NCBI GenBank assembly: GCA_964431735.1
Contig: CAYSLJ010000116.1
Coordinates: 1 to 22,976, forward strand
Reading direction: 5' to 3'
DNA length: 22,976 nt
Source: CALARM01 sp964431735
GTDB taxonomy: Bacteria > Vulcanimicrobiota > SpSt-956 > JAKJGF01
The position numbers and the translations under genes are program-made. Below the pieces are notes generated by a model. The model was not told the origin of the DNA. It saw only the letters and a program-made list of their open reading frames with translations, and made no database searches. This document shows positions 14,934-22,976 of this stretch, piece by piece (the stretch's first letter is position 1; the number at the start of each line of letters is the position of its first letter).

Positions 14934-16577
14934 ATGAATATTATGTTTTTAATAAACCGGATAAAAATGTTTAATAGAAAAATCTGTTATTCCTTATTTG
15001 CTCTCTCAGGAATATTTCTTCTGGCTATAATAGTTTACTCTCCCTGTATTAACAATACATTCATAAATTTAGACGATCCAATTGAAAACAGCTTTAATCT
15101 GAATTTAACATGGAATAATATAAAACTTATATTTAATCCAACAACAACTAATAATTACTTTGGATACTATAATCCTTTACTTTTATGCACCTTCGCTTTT
15201 AATCATGCACTATGGAAGAACCATATTGCAGGTTACCATCTCACAAGTTTCATTTTATTCCTCTTTACACTTTTATTAATATATGCCATTACTGAAAAAC
15301 TCTATAAAAATAAATATATTTCACTTATGACAGTTTTTTTATTTGTAATTCATCCCATCCATATTGAACCTGTAGCATTTAATGCTGCAAGAGCTCACTT
15401 ATTACTGGGTTTATCATGTCTGCTTTCTTTTTATTTTTTTATAATTCAAATAGATTGCATGAATAAGAAAAAAATCCCCTTTTATTTATTATCCTTATTC
15501 TTCATGTTTCTTGCTCTTTTATCGCATCCTATCAGCATTTTTCTTCCACTGATAATTCTGGTATATATCTGCTCTTATTACAAAGATTTAACATTTTCAA
15601 ATAAACTATATAATCTGCTGGCTTTTTTTTTATTAGTAATATGTTTCGAAATTTTTTTAATTCACTCCGGACAAACAAGAGTGAGTTTATTAAAGCATAT
15701 CAATGTTTACGATAATATAATAAGAGCTGTAAATATATTCGGGAAATATGTTACATTACTTTTATGGCCTGATAAATTAAGTATGAATTATATAGGAGTA
15801 GAGCTGCAATTTTCACATTATCATTTTATTTATTCCTGTATTACTCTTTGCTTATTTCTGACTTATTTTATATATACCTTCATAAAAGACAAAGAGTTAT
15901 ATTTCCCTGGAGCCTGGTTTGTAATATTTTATTTTCCCGTATCACATATATTTATACCAATAGGTAATCCTCCTATGGGTGACAGATATATGTATCTTCC
16001 ATCATTCGGTATTTTTCTGACATGTTCCATTTTAAGTTATAGATTATTTAAAGGGGTGGAAAAACATAATCTATTGAAATTACTTACAGCAGGTTTAATT
16101 ACTATAATAATATTAAATCTATTTATGTTTACATGGCAGAGAACCAATCTATGGTCAGATCCTGTAGCTGTATGGGATAATGCCCTGAAAAATTATCCCT
16201 ATTCTCCGGTAAGCCTGGTAGCAAGAGGTGAATATTATTATAATGAAAAACAATACGATCTGGCAATACATAAATTTACAAAGGCAGTAACTGCAGATCC
16301 AAATAGTAATTATATTGATGCTTATTTCTACAGAGGTATAACATATGCTGTAACAGGAGAATACAATAAAGCAATAGATGATTTTACCAGATCAATAGAA
16401 CTCAATAATAATTCTGCTTCCCTGTATTACCGAGGTATTACCTATAGCAATATAAAACAATACGATAAAGCCATAGAAGATTTTAAAAAAATAATAAATA
16501 ATCCTGAATATAATAATGCAGTAAATCTTCTGGATTCTGCCAGAAAAGCTATGGAAAATCAACAAAAAAACAAATAA
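14934..16577 (+). CDS. TMTC-like polytopic membrane protein with C-terminal TPRs
   Basis: The 547-residue protein has about ten hydrophobic segments between residues 18 and 400, then three tetratricopeptide repeats (about 425-535, e.g. GEYNKAIDDFTRSIELN). The N-terminal pattern FINLDDP with D47-D48 in the first extracytoplasmic loop fits the GT-C/TMTC-like O-mannosyltransferase superfamily. So do YNPLLLCTFAFNHALW and the downstream HPIHIEPV with H143 and E145. By analogy it may transfer a sugar from a lipid-linked donor to secreted proteins; the donor and acceptor are unknown. No clear ribosome-binding site precedes the ATG at 14934; in-frame ATGs at 14943 and 14967 are alternatives. Codon use is very AT-rich. 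The gene stands alone between repeat-containing spacers. Confidence 0.75.
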   Translation: MNIMFLINRIKMFNRKICYSLFALSGIFLLAIIVYSPCINNTFINLDDPIENSFNLNLTWNNIKLIFNPTTTNNYFGYYNPLLLCTFAFNHALWKNHIAGYHLTSFILFLFTLLLIYAITEKLYKNKYISLMTVFLFVIHPIHIEPVAFNAARAHLLLGLSCLLSFYFFIIQIDCMNKKKIPFYLLSLFFMFLALLSHPISIFLPLIILVYICSYYKDLTFSNKLYNLLAFFLLVICFEIFLIHSGQTRVSLLKHINVYDNIIRAVNIFGKYVTLLLWPDKLSMNYIGVELQFSHYHFIYSCITLCLFLTYFIYTFIKDKELYFPGAWFVIFYFPVSHIFIPIGNPPMGDRYMYLPSFGIFLTCSILSYRLFKGVEKHNLLKLLTAGLITIIILNLFMFTWQRTNLWSDPVAVWDNALKNYPYSPVSLVARGEYYYNEKQYDLAIHKFTKAVTADPNSNYIDAYFYRGITYAVTGEYNKAIDDFTRSIELNNNSASLYYRGITYSNIKQYDKAIEDFKKIINNPEYNNAVNLLDSARKAMENQQKNK

Positions 16578-16686
16578 AATGCCTTATTTTGCAAATCTTC
16601 TAAAAATTATTGCAAATCTCCTGAAATACTGATAATATAATAAAGTTTATACAGAGTATTACTTTGTAGACAGAATCTATTACCGG

Positions 16687-16736
16687 GGTAAGCGTAAATA
16701 ATACATATATGCTCTCGTGACGCGTAACGAGTGATA
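16687..16736 (+). repeat. Module M2 copy b with short heptad array
   Basis: M2 (16687-16715) begins GGTAAGCGTAAATAATACAT and leads into CGTGACG, CGTAACG and a degraded AGTGATA, then GGAGAAAAA. It lies about 100 bases upstream of the S9 peptidase. The remainder of the 258-base spacer has no gene. Confidence 0.7.
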
Positions 16737-16835
16737 GGAGAAAAACCTTTATTCCATAATTATTCTCGGGTCAGTCAGTTATGAGACAAACTATAATAAC
16801 CCTGTAATCAAATATTCAGAAAGAGGTTTATCTAA

Positions 16836-18839
16836 ATGAAAAGGCCTATAGAAATAGAAGATTTATTCAGAATAAAATTATTAGATTCCCCTGCAATCAG
16901 TCCGGATGGTAAAAAAATCGCTTTTACTGTCAAATGGGTAGATATTAAGAAAAACAAATATTTTTCAAATATCTATATTGCCATACCTGAAGAAGACAGA
17001 ATAATTCAGTTTACGAGAGGTGACTATAGCGACAGGCGACCCAAGTGGTCACCTGATATGAAATATCTGGCTTTTCTGTCAAATAGAGAAGAGAAAAACA
17101 GATTGTGGATTATACCTTCAGACGGAGGTGAAGCCAGGGCAGTTACGGAAACAGATGGAGGTTTTTCCTTTTACTGCTGGTCTCCTGACAGTAAATATAT
17201 AGTTTATTCTTTTAAGAAAAAATACGAGAATCCTGATGATGAAGAAGAAGATAAAAAAGAAGAGGACAGGAAAAAAGGACCTGATTATTATCTTATAAAT
17301 GATATACAGTTCAAAGCAGACGGTCAGGGAGTTACAGGAGATGATAGATTTCATATATATCTTCTTAATGTTGACACAGGAGAAGTAAAACAGTTAACAG
17401 ATGGTACATGCCATGATATAAACCCTGTATTTTCACCTGATGGTAAAATGATAGCTTTCTGTTCAAACAGGTCTGAAGACATAATAGATGACCCGGAAAA
17501 TGATGATATAATGACAGTAAATCCGGAAACAATGGAAATCAAACAAATCAGTATGGAAAGAGGCGTTAAATCTTCAATAAACTGGTCTCCTGACGGGAAG
17601 CAAATAGTATTTCTCGGAAACCATACAGATATAGGATTCGGATGGTTAAGGAATATATATCCATACCTCCTTCCTTCCTGTGGCGGTAAAGATAAAAAAC
17701 TTGCAGTAGATTTTGATTTTATTGCTTCCAATAAAATAGTTGGAGACCTCCAGGAATTTTCTGTTGGCCCTTCGTCATCTCCACAGTTTTTAGAAGGCGG
17801 GGAAAAAGTTGCTTTCCTTGCTACAGTAAAAGGGGCTTGTGAACTCTATTCTGTTCCTGTTTCAGGTGGAGTACCTGAGAAAATACTGGGAGGAAAAGTT
17901 GAGATTGCATCCTTTCATATTGACAGAAAAGGAAATAATATAGCTCTAATTATGGGTAATATGATAGAACCTCATGAATTATATTTCCTCACAAAAAACA
18001 AAAAGAACTGGACAGTAAAAAAACTTACATCTTTCAATGATTTTATAGAAAAAGAAATAGATATTACGGAACCTGAAGATATATGGTTCACAGGAAGTGA
18101 CTCGGTACCTGTTCATGGATGGCTTATAAAACCACCGGGGTTCAATGAAAAAAATAAATATCCTCTTATACAGCAGATTCATGGAGGCCCTCATGTATTA
18201 TATGGATATACATTTTTTCATGAAATGCATTATCTTGCTGCAAAAGGTTACTGTGTCCTTTATACAAATCCCCGGGGAAGTCAGGGGTACGGAGATGACT
18301 TTGCAGAAGCAATAAGACCTCACTGGGGAACTCCTGACAGTCAGGATCAACTGGAGTTTCTGGAACATATAGTTTCCAGAGGCTTTATAGATGATAAACG
18401 TCTCTATCTTACAGGAGGTTCTTACGGAGGGTATATGACAGTTTTACTTATAGGCAAAACCGACAGATACAGAGCAGCTATAGCAGAAAGAAGCGTTACA
18501 AATCTTACTACCCTTTTCGGTGTGTCCGATTACGGATATTGTTTTAGATTCGCCGTAGAAGGACTACCCTGGAGAGAACCTGACCTTTATAATACAAGTT
18601 CCCCTTTATATCATGTTGAAAAAATAAATACGCCATTATTTATAATACACAGTGAGCATGACTACAGAGCACCGGTAGATCAGGCAGATCAATTGTTTAC
18701 TGCAATGAAATTCCTCAGAAAAGAAGTGAAATATCTGAGATTCACACAGGAATCTCATGGCCTTTCCCGATGTGGTTCACCTAAAAATAGAAAAACCAGG
18801 CTAAAGTTCATACTTGACTGGTTTACGCAGAATAAATAA
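16836..18839 (+). CDS. S9-family serine peptidase (prolyl oligopeptidase / acylaminoacyl-peptidase type)
   Basis: This is an oligopeptidase with an N-terminal beta-propeller that gates a C-terminal alpha/beta hydrolase. The 667-residue protein has no signal peptide, so it is probably cytoplasmic. Propeller blades show repeated SPDGK-type motifs (ISPDGKKIAF, WSPDMKYLAF, FSPDGKMIAF, WSPDGKQIVF). The catalytic triad is S529 in GGSYGGY, D609 in SEHDYRAP and H641 in ESHGLSR. The acidic stretch around residues 128-148 (DDEEEDKKEEDRKK) is an insertion in the propeller. The ATG follows GAGG by about 9 bases. The next gene starts 35 bases downstream, suggesting co-transcription. Dipeptidyl- versus acylaminoacyl-peptidase activity cannot be told apart by motif alone. 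Confidence 0.93.
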   Translation: MKRPIEIEDLFRIKLLDSPAISPDGKKIAFTVKWVDIKKNKYFSNIYIAIPEEDRIIQFTRGDYSDRRPKWSPDMKYLAFLSNREEKNRLWIIPSDGGEARAVTETDGGFSFYCWSPDSKYIVYSFKKKYENPDDEEEDKKEEDRKKGPDYYLINDIQFKADGQGVTGDDRFHIYLLNVDTGEVKQLTDGTCHDINPVFSPDGKMIAFCSNRSEDIIDDPENDDIMTVNPETMEIKQISMERGVKSSINWSPDGKQIVFLGNHTDIGFGWLRNIYPYLLPSCGGKDKKLAVDFDFIASNKIVGDLQEFSVGPSSSPQFLEGGEKVAFLATVKGACELYSVPVSGGVPEKILGGKVEIASFHIDRKGNNIALIMGNMIEPHELYFLTKNKKNWTVKKLTSFNDFIEKEIDITEPEDIWFTGSDSVPVHGWLIKPPGFNEKNKYPLIQQIHGGPHVLYGYTFFHEMHYLAAKGYCVLYTNPRGSQGYGDDFAEAIRPHWGTPDSQDQLEFLEHIVSRGFIDDKRLYLTGGSYGGYMTVLLIGKTDRYRAAIAERSVTNLTTLFGVSDYGYCFRFAVEGLPWREPDLYNTSSPLYHVEKINTPLFIIHSEHDYRAPVDQADQLFTAMKFLRKEVKYLRFTQESHGLSRCGSPKNRKTRLKFILDWFTQNK

Positions 18840-18874
18840 ACTGATAACTGAAGGTACTTAAGGAGGCACAAAGA

Positions 18875-20508
18875 GTGAGTAAAAAGAAAAAGAAAAAAAA
18901 GATAAAACAGATGAAAGTTGATATTTCATCTCTGGATAAAGAAAATATAAAAGAAGAACTGTTAACAGGTTTGAAAACTATAAATAGTTCATGTCCGTCA
19001 CAGAAACAGATTGAACTTGTAACAAAGAAATTATTTCAGAAACTCGGTTCTGATGTAAAAATAGAGTTAATAAATTTACTTAAAGAAGCAACCGAACAGG
19101 ACAGAGAACGAATAGTCCTTGCAATGATAGATATGGAAGGAGAAGATACAGAAGAATTACTTAAAGAATTACTGGCATCAAGCCAGATAAAACCTGAAGT
19201 AAAAGCCGGCCTGTTCTGTATTCTTCTCGGGCAGAATATGATAGATACAGATATATTTCCCGTAATGCTCCATGATGGGTCTACACTACAGGATCAGGTT
19301 AAACACTGGTGTAAACTTCTCAGAGATAATCCTTCATCACAGCCTGTTATAGAAAAAAACTTTAACGACCTTTCACTGACACATAAATTCCTTACCATGT
19401 TTTTCATATTAGCAGTTAAAGAAGAAGGAACAGCTTTTTACAATATATTTTTAAACAGTAATATACCAAAACTCAGATGGCAATTTGCTACGAATTTTTT
19501 AAACATATCTCCTTCTATGGTTCCTATTATGTTAAAACTGAGAGAAGATAAAGACTCTGAAGTAAGAGCAGCAGCAAAAAAATCGATAGGTATACTTAAA
19601 GACAGGGGTTTGGATTTCTCAGGTGATATAAAAGAATTGCCTCTCTATTGCTGTTATGCAGGTAAAAATATAAAAGAAAGCGGACTGGGGACAGTTCTGA
19701 TAGCAAGAAAACTTAAAGATCATTATATAAATTATGCCCTTTTCCTTATAGACGTATGGGGTATGGGTTTAAAAGACGTATTTGGTGAAAGAAAATGTCA
19801 TAAATTCAAATTTGACAGAGAAATTCTACCGAGGATTAAATCAAATTCTTATGTACCGGTTATTGAAGAAGATATAACTGTTGCCAAAAAACTCATTTTG
19901 GGTGGAGTAGAGTATGCTAAAAAGAATGGCTTCAAAATACCAAAGGAATTCCTGAAATGGAGAGATATTGCAGGTAAACTGTCAGAAGAAGAAAAAGACT
20001 ATGAAAGCCTTTTCGGGAAAAACGGAGAAGTACTTGTAATGGCCTCGCCCGGTGATCTTATGGAAAGAATAATATGGGAAGATGATAAGGAAGAATATTA
20101 TGAAGAACATAAAGATGTGAAGTCAGAACATAGCCTGGAAGAATTAATAGAAAAATTACATTCCCGGGGCATAAAATTCGTTACACCTATGGAAAAAGAA
20201 TTAACGGGAGAAATATGGGATAAAATGGATCTTGGTATTCAGGAGAAAGAAAGAGAAGGATATTCAGAGGAAGAAGATATTACAGAAGATGATATTACGG
20301 AAGATTATGAAGAAGAAGATATTACAGAGGAACAATCCATTGAAGAGGAAAAATCTGACGTAAATGAAGAAAAACCTCCTGCAGAAACAGCAAAAGATAC
20401 TCAAGAAAAACCTCCTACAGAAACAGCAAAAGATACTCAAGAAAAACCTCCTGCAGAAACAGCAAAAGATACTCAAGAAAAACCTCCTGCAGAAACAGCA
20501 AAAGATAC
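18875..20508 (+). CDS. HEAT-repeat-like protein, N-terminal part before assembly gap
   Basis: This is the first part of one gene that continues after the gap to 21458. The GTG start at 18875 has AGGAGG 8 bases upstream. The protein starts with a lysine run (SKKKKKKKIKQ), then helical repeats (about 20-250, with DKDSEVRAAAKKSIGIL HEAT-like). A domain from about 255 to 410 contains GLGTVLIARKL and YALFLIDVWGMGLKD. The latter recalls an uncharacterised conserved bacterial domain (memory only). From about residue 460 it becomes strongly acidic (EEEDITEDDITEDYEEEDITEE) and then enters 12-residue repeats EKPPAETAKDTQ that run into the gap. No catalytic motif is evident; a scaffold role is inference. 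It is probably co-transcribed with the S9 peptidase. Confidence 0.8.
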
Positions 20509-20624
20509 NNNNNNNNNNNNNNNNNNNNNNNNNNNNNNNNNNNNNNNNNNNNNNNNNNNNNNNNNNNNNNNNNNNNNNNNNNNNNNNNNNNNNNNNNNNN
20601 NNNNNNNNTCAAGAAAAACCTCCC
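20369..20624 (+). repeat. 36-base coding tandem repeat spanning the gap
   Basis: Units at 20369-20404, 20405-20440 and 20441-20476 are followed by 32 bases of a fourth at 20477-20508. The sequence after the gap starts TCAA, completing that unit exactly, then GAAAAACCTCC of another. Each unit encodes EKPPAETAKDTQ; unit two carries Thr for Ala. Near-identical units explain the failed assembly. Confidence 0.9.
20509..20608. other. Assembly gap of 100 N, length arbitrary
   Basis: Exactly 100 N replace unresolved tandem repeats. Because repeat phase is continuous across it, the true missing length should be a multiple of 36 bases, including possibly zero. A length of 100 shifts the frame by one and artificially splits the gene. 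Confidence 0.95.
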
Positions 20625-21458
20625 GAAAAAAAAGAAAGATATGAGTGGCAAAAAGAGAAACATTCCAATCACGTATCTCAGGAAAAATTTGACTCCCATG
20701 GCGGGAAGAAACATGTTGACTATCAGTCTGCCAGAGATAAAAGCAGACAGAATGAGCCACATGTCAGCCATTGTGAGACTAAAAAACCACGCTATCAGGA
20801 AGAAAATATTTATAAAAAGAAAGAGAAGAGAGAAGATTTTGACCTTGATATGGAAAGAATATATGACGATCTGGAAGAATTCATATACATGGAACAATAT
20901 GACAAAGCTTACATACATCTGGAAAAAATGTTAAGAAAAGCAACAGGAACATCATGGGAAGAAGATGTTCTCAAGGATCTATTAAGTTTTTCCATTGACA
21001 ATTTTGATTATTATGATAAATATTTATATTATTCAAGAAGACTGGAAAGTTTTTATAAAAGCAGAGGAGAAAACGAACTGCTTCTGATTACAAAACTTGA
21101 TAGAGCCGATTATCTTGCTACGACAGGAAAAATCGAAGATAGTCTGAGTATATATAATAATATTATACATGAACATCCTGATTTTCATACTGCTCTTCTT
21201 CGCCTTGCATATTTCTATATGGATGCAGACATGATAGATAACGGAATAAAGACCTATAAAAAAATTATAAATATGAAAGAGAAAGTGGACATAGAAATAC
21301 TTGCCGATGCTATTGTAGATCTTCTGGATATAGTAGAAGAATATAATTTAACCGGTGAAGACAGAGAAGAATATATGAAAATTGCAAGGGAAATGAATAT
21401 AGAAATCTATGAAGAACCTGAAGTGCTGGTAATGGGGAAAAAAGTGAAAAGTGAGTAG
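20609..21458 (+). CDS. TPR-like C-terminal part of the same gene after the gap
   Basis: This continues the gene that starts at 18875. The codon interrupted by the gap (AC plus T) gives Thr, then QEKPPEKKERYEWQ follows in frame from 20610. A charged, probably disordered linker (HSNHVSQEKFDSHGG to KKKEKREDF) leads to a helical tetratricopeptide-like region with MEQYDKAYIHLEKMLRKA, KIEDSLSIYNNIIHEHP and NGIKTYKKIINM. The protein ends VKSE, where the stop codon TAG lies in a heptad-type repeat (AGTGAGTAG). The whole protein would be over 825 residues. It is best read as a cytoplasmic scaffold or adaptor with no recognised enzyme domain. A separate gene starting after the gap is unlikely, since no ribosome-binding site or start fits. 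Confidence 0.8.
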
Positions 21459-21459
21459 T

Positions 21460-21510
21460 AAAAAATGAGTAGTTGGTGGAATATAATTCCACTCACTACT
21501 CACTTTTTTT
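21460..21510. terminator. Bidirectional intrinsic terminator between convergent genes
   Basis: Bases 21466-21482 pair with 21486-21502 across a 3-base loop (ATA), with one mismatch and one G-T pair. Seven T follow on the plus strand (21504-21510) and six A precede (21460-21465), giving a U-run to both transcripts. The stem is made of TACTCAC-family heptads, and the stop codon of the minus-strand kinase lies within it. Confidence 0.8.
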
Positions 21511-22902
21511 ATCTTCACTTCTTTCCAGTGAGGATGTCTGAAGAAGGTTGTGAAGTGCTGTTCCTACCCCCGGTAACGGAATTTCAGAAACTCTATCCTT
21601 GTTTATAATGTCAGCACTGTCAGACATAGCAGATTTCTCCCCCCCTGTTTGATTTATATCAGGAGTCTTTTCAGAGACTTTATCAGACAATAAAGATCTG
21701 ACATTAAATCCGACTTTATCCTGTATTTTACTCTGTTTTTTTACAATTAATTCTTTAGTTTTCAAAGAAAATAAAGATCGTGGTTGAACAGTTTTTGCTT
21801 CAAGGGGTACAGAATTTCTGGAACTATTCTTCAATTCTTCTGTTTTTCTTGCTGTATACATGGTATTAATACGTGAAAGTTCTTCTTCTGAAAAGGTTTC
21901 TTTTATTTCTTCATAAGATACAGGTTTTTTCGTATGTAACAGAGAAGCTTTTTTTCCCGGTATATAAACTGCCAGATCCTGTGCTGAGATACGAACCTTT
22001 GGCTTTGGTTCATCTTTTTTCATCAATCCACATAAAGCTTCTTTCATTTCTACAGCACTCCTGTATCTTTTCTCTGCTTCATACTCAAGGGCTTTCATAA
22101 CTATCTGTTCAATACCGGGAGAAACCCATGGCGCATAATTTCTGACAGGCTTTAAATTAAAAGCCGAAGGGATTTTACCTGTAAGCAAATGATGCATAGT
22201 TGCTCCCAGGGAATAGATATCACTCCTTGGTTCTACTTTTCCCCTGTATTGTTCTTCTGCCGCATATCCGTCTGTACCTATTGAAGTATACTTTATATTT
22301 GCATCAGGTATAATAGTCCTGGCTATGCCAAAATCTACAAGCATTATTCTTCCGTCTTTATTGAGCATAATATTTCCCGGTTTAATATCCCTGTATACGA
22401 CAGGCGGATCCTGATTATGAAGATAATCCAGTACGTCAAGTATCTGTACAGACCATTCAATTATCAGTTCTTCAGGCAATCCAGGATTTCCCTCAAGTTC
22501 CAGAAGGTCACTCAGGTCTACTCCCTCTATATAGGACATAACAAGATAATAACGTCCTTTTTCTATAAAGTAATCATAAACTGCAGGTAAATGATAATTT
22601 TCAAGCTGTGATAACATTCTTGCTTCTACTTTAAACCTTTTTTCAGCATAGGCTTTCTCCTGAATAGTACCGCACGTATGTAACATTTCTTTCACAACAC
22701 AGTATCTGTTAAGCCTGCCATCAAGACTTAAATATACTGCTCCCATACCTCCGAGTTTAAGAAGTTGTTCAATTCTATATCTATTCTGTAAAAGAACACC
22801 TTCGCTCAGAGCATCATTATAATAGAGTTCTGCGCCACATGCATTACATTTTGTAGCTATATCAAAATTTTCTTCTCCGCAGTTATTACATATTATCCCC
22901 AT
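21496..22902 (-). CDS. Zinc-ribbon Ser/Thr protein kinase with disordered tail
   Basis: The 468-residue protein opens with a C4 zinc ribbon (C5, C8, C19, C22). A Hanks-type kinase domain (about 41-295) follows with KLGGMGAVYLS glycine loop, K71, YRDIKPGN with D172/K174/N177, DFG at 190-192, and an activation segment ending GYAAEEQYRG; all catalytic residues are present. Residues 300-468 are low-complexity, rich in Ser, Lys and Glu, with no domain I recognise and no membrane segment, so it appears soluble. The ATG has AAGGGG upstream. Its first 300 residues parallel the kinase at 11295 (same ribbon spacing, DPPVVYRD versus QPPIIYRD, EPRSDIYSLGAT versus ETRSDIYSLGAT), so the two are paralogues that differ in their tails. 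The C-terminal KSE and stop come from heptad DNA. Confidence 0.92.
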   Translation of the reverse strand: MGIICNNCGEENFDIATKCNACGAELYYNDALSEGVLLQNRYRIEQLLKLGGMGAVYLSLDGRLNRYCVVKEMLHTCGTIQEKAYAEKRFKVEARMLSQLENYHLPAVYDYFIEKGRYYLVMSYIEGVDLSDLLELEGNPGLPEELIIEWSVQILDVLDYLHNQDPPVVYRDIKPGNIMLNKDGRIMLVDFGIARTIIPDANIKYTSIGTDGYAAEEQYRGKVEPRSDIYSLGATMHHLLTGKIPSAFNLKPVRNYAPWVSPGIEQIVMKALEYEAEKRYRSAVEMKEALCGLMKKDEPKPKVRISAQDLAVYIPGKKASLLHTKKPVSYEEIKETFSEEELSRINTMYTARKTEELKNSSRNSVPLEAKTVQPRSLFSLKTKELIVKKQSKIQDKVGFNVRSLLSDKVSEKTPDINQTGGEKSAMSDSADIINKDRVSEIPLPGVGTALHNLLQTSSLERSEDKKSE

Positions 22903-22926
22903 AATTTCCCCTTATTAGTACCACTT

Positions 22927-22976
22927 AGAGCCTATCCGAAAAGTCATCAAATACCTTCCGGTGTGTGAGGCTCTTC
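22927..22976. mobile_element. Right copy of terminal inverted repeat, probable IS end
   Basis: This is the inverted partner of 2-51 (49 of 50 identical). It begins AGAGCCTATCCGAAAAGTC, preceded by CTT, and ends GGCTCTTC at the window edge. Only the outer part is present, with no transposase. A composite transposon and a simple repeat-limited contig end are both possible; the second is more economical. Confidence 0.55.

Noticed and set aside
5146..16736. CRISPR array from repeated GC-rich words
   Set aside because: Units are 7 bases, contiguous, without spacers, and scattered over many loci; no cas genes.
20364..20508. Alternative frame through the 36-base repeats (NLLQKQQKILKK)
   Set aside because: It is an out-of-frame reading of the repeat; the EKPPAETAKDTQ frame continues the upstream protein.
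20509..20644. Natural frameshift or pseudogene at the gap
   Set aside because: The shift results from 100 arbitrary N; joining the repeat phase restores the frame.
2..22976. Whole window as a composite transposon
   Set aside because: Housekeeping genes (xthA, fba) and lack of transposase make a contig break at a repeat more likely.

Overview
The window is an AT-rich bacterial fragment (roughly two thirds A+T by eye) with one assembly gap of 100 N at 20509-20608. It begins and ends inside the same roughly 50-base repeat in inverted orientation, so it is probably a contig that broke at a repeated, IS-like element. The mix of multidomain signalling proteins (CHASE4 hybrid histidine kinase, two zinc-ribbon Ser/Thr kinases, one of them fused to a receiver and a PATAN/DUF4388-like domain), a 15-repeat membrane ankyrin protein, HEAT/TPR proteins and a TMTC-like membrane protein suggests an uncultivated, signalling-rich bacterial lineage. 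I cannot place the phylum from the sequence. No tRNA, rRNA, CRISPR array or phage gene was seen.

Layout. 310-5105 (+): hybrid histidine kinase, exonuclease III (xthA) and a peptidase-S51-like protein, closely spaced like an operon. 5243-14531 (-): single-domain response regulator, THUMP-like SAM methyltransferase, ankyrin protein, phosphohexomutase, kinase-receiver-PATAN fusion and class II fructose-bisphosphate aldolase. These are separated by repeat-filled spacers and are probably mostly independent units. 14934-21458 (+): TMTC-like membrane protein with TPRs, S9 prolyl-oligopeptidase-family peptidase, and a large HEAT/acidic-repeat/TPR protein interrupted by the gap. 21496-22902 (-): second zinc-ribbon Ser/Thr kinase, convergent with the previous gene across a bidirectional terminator.

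The genes do not form one obvious pathway. Two are sugar-phosphate enzymes (aldolase, phosphohexomutase), several are signalling proteins, and the rest are a repair nuclease, an RNA-methyltransferase-like enzyme, peptidases and scaffold-type repeat proteins.

The most unusual aspect is the spacer DNA. Nine of the ten intergenic stretches that are not within-operon gaps carry arrays of 7-base units, either GC-rich CGTRACG-type (eight loci) or TACTCAC-type (four loci, three of them hairpins). The arrays are often joined to conserved 29-base modules (M1 and M2, three copies each) and sit inside larger palindromes. A palindromic repeat (P, two copies) and a 143-base nested inverted-repeat element add to this. 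Within-operon gaps are free of them. At 21446-21510 the heptad sequence supplies both stop codons and an identical Lys-Ser-Glu C-terminus for two convergent genes.
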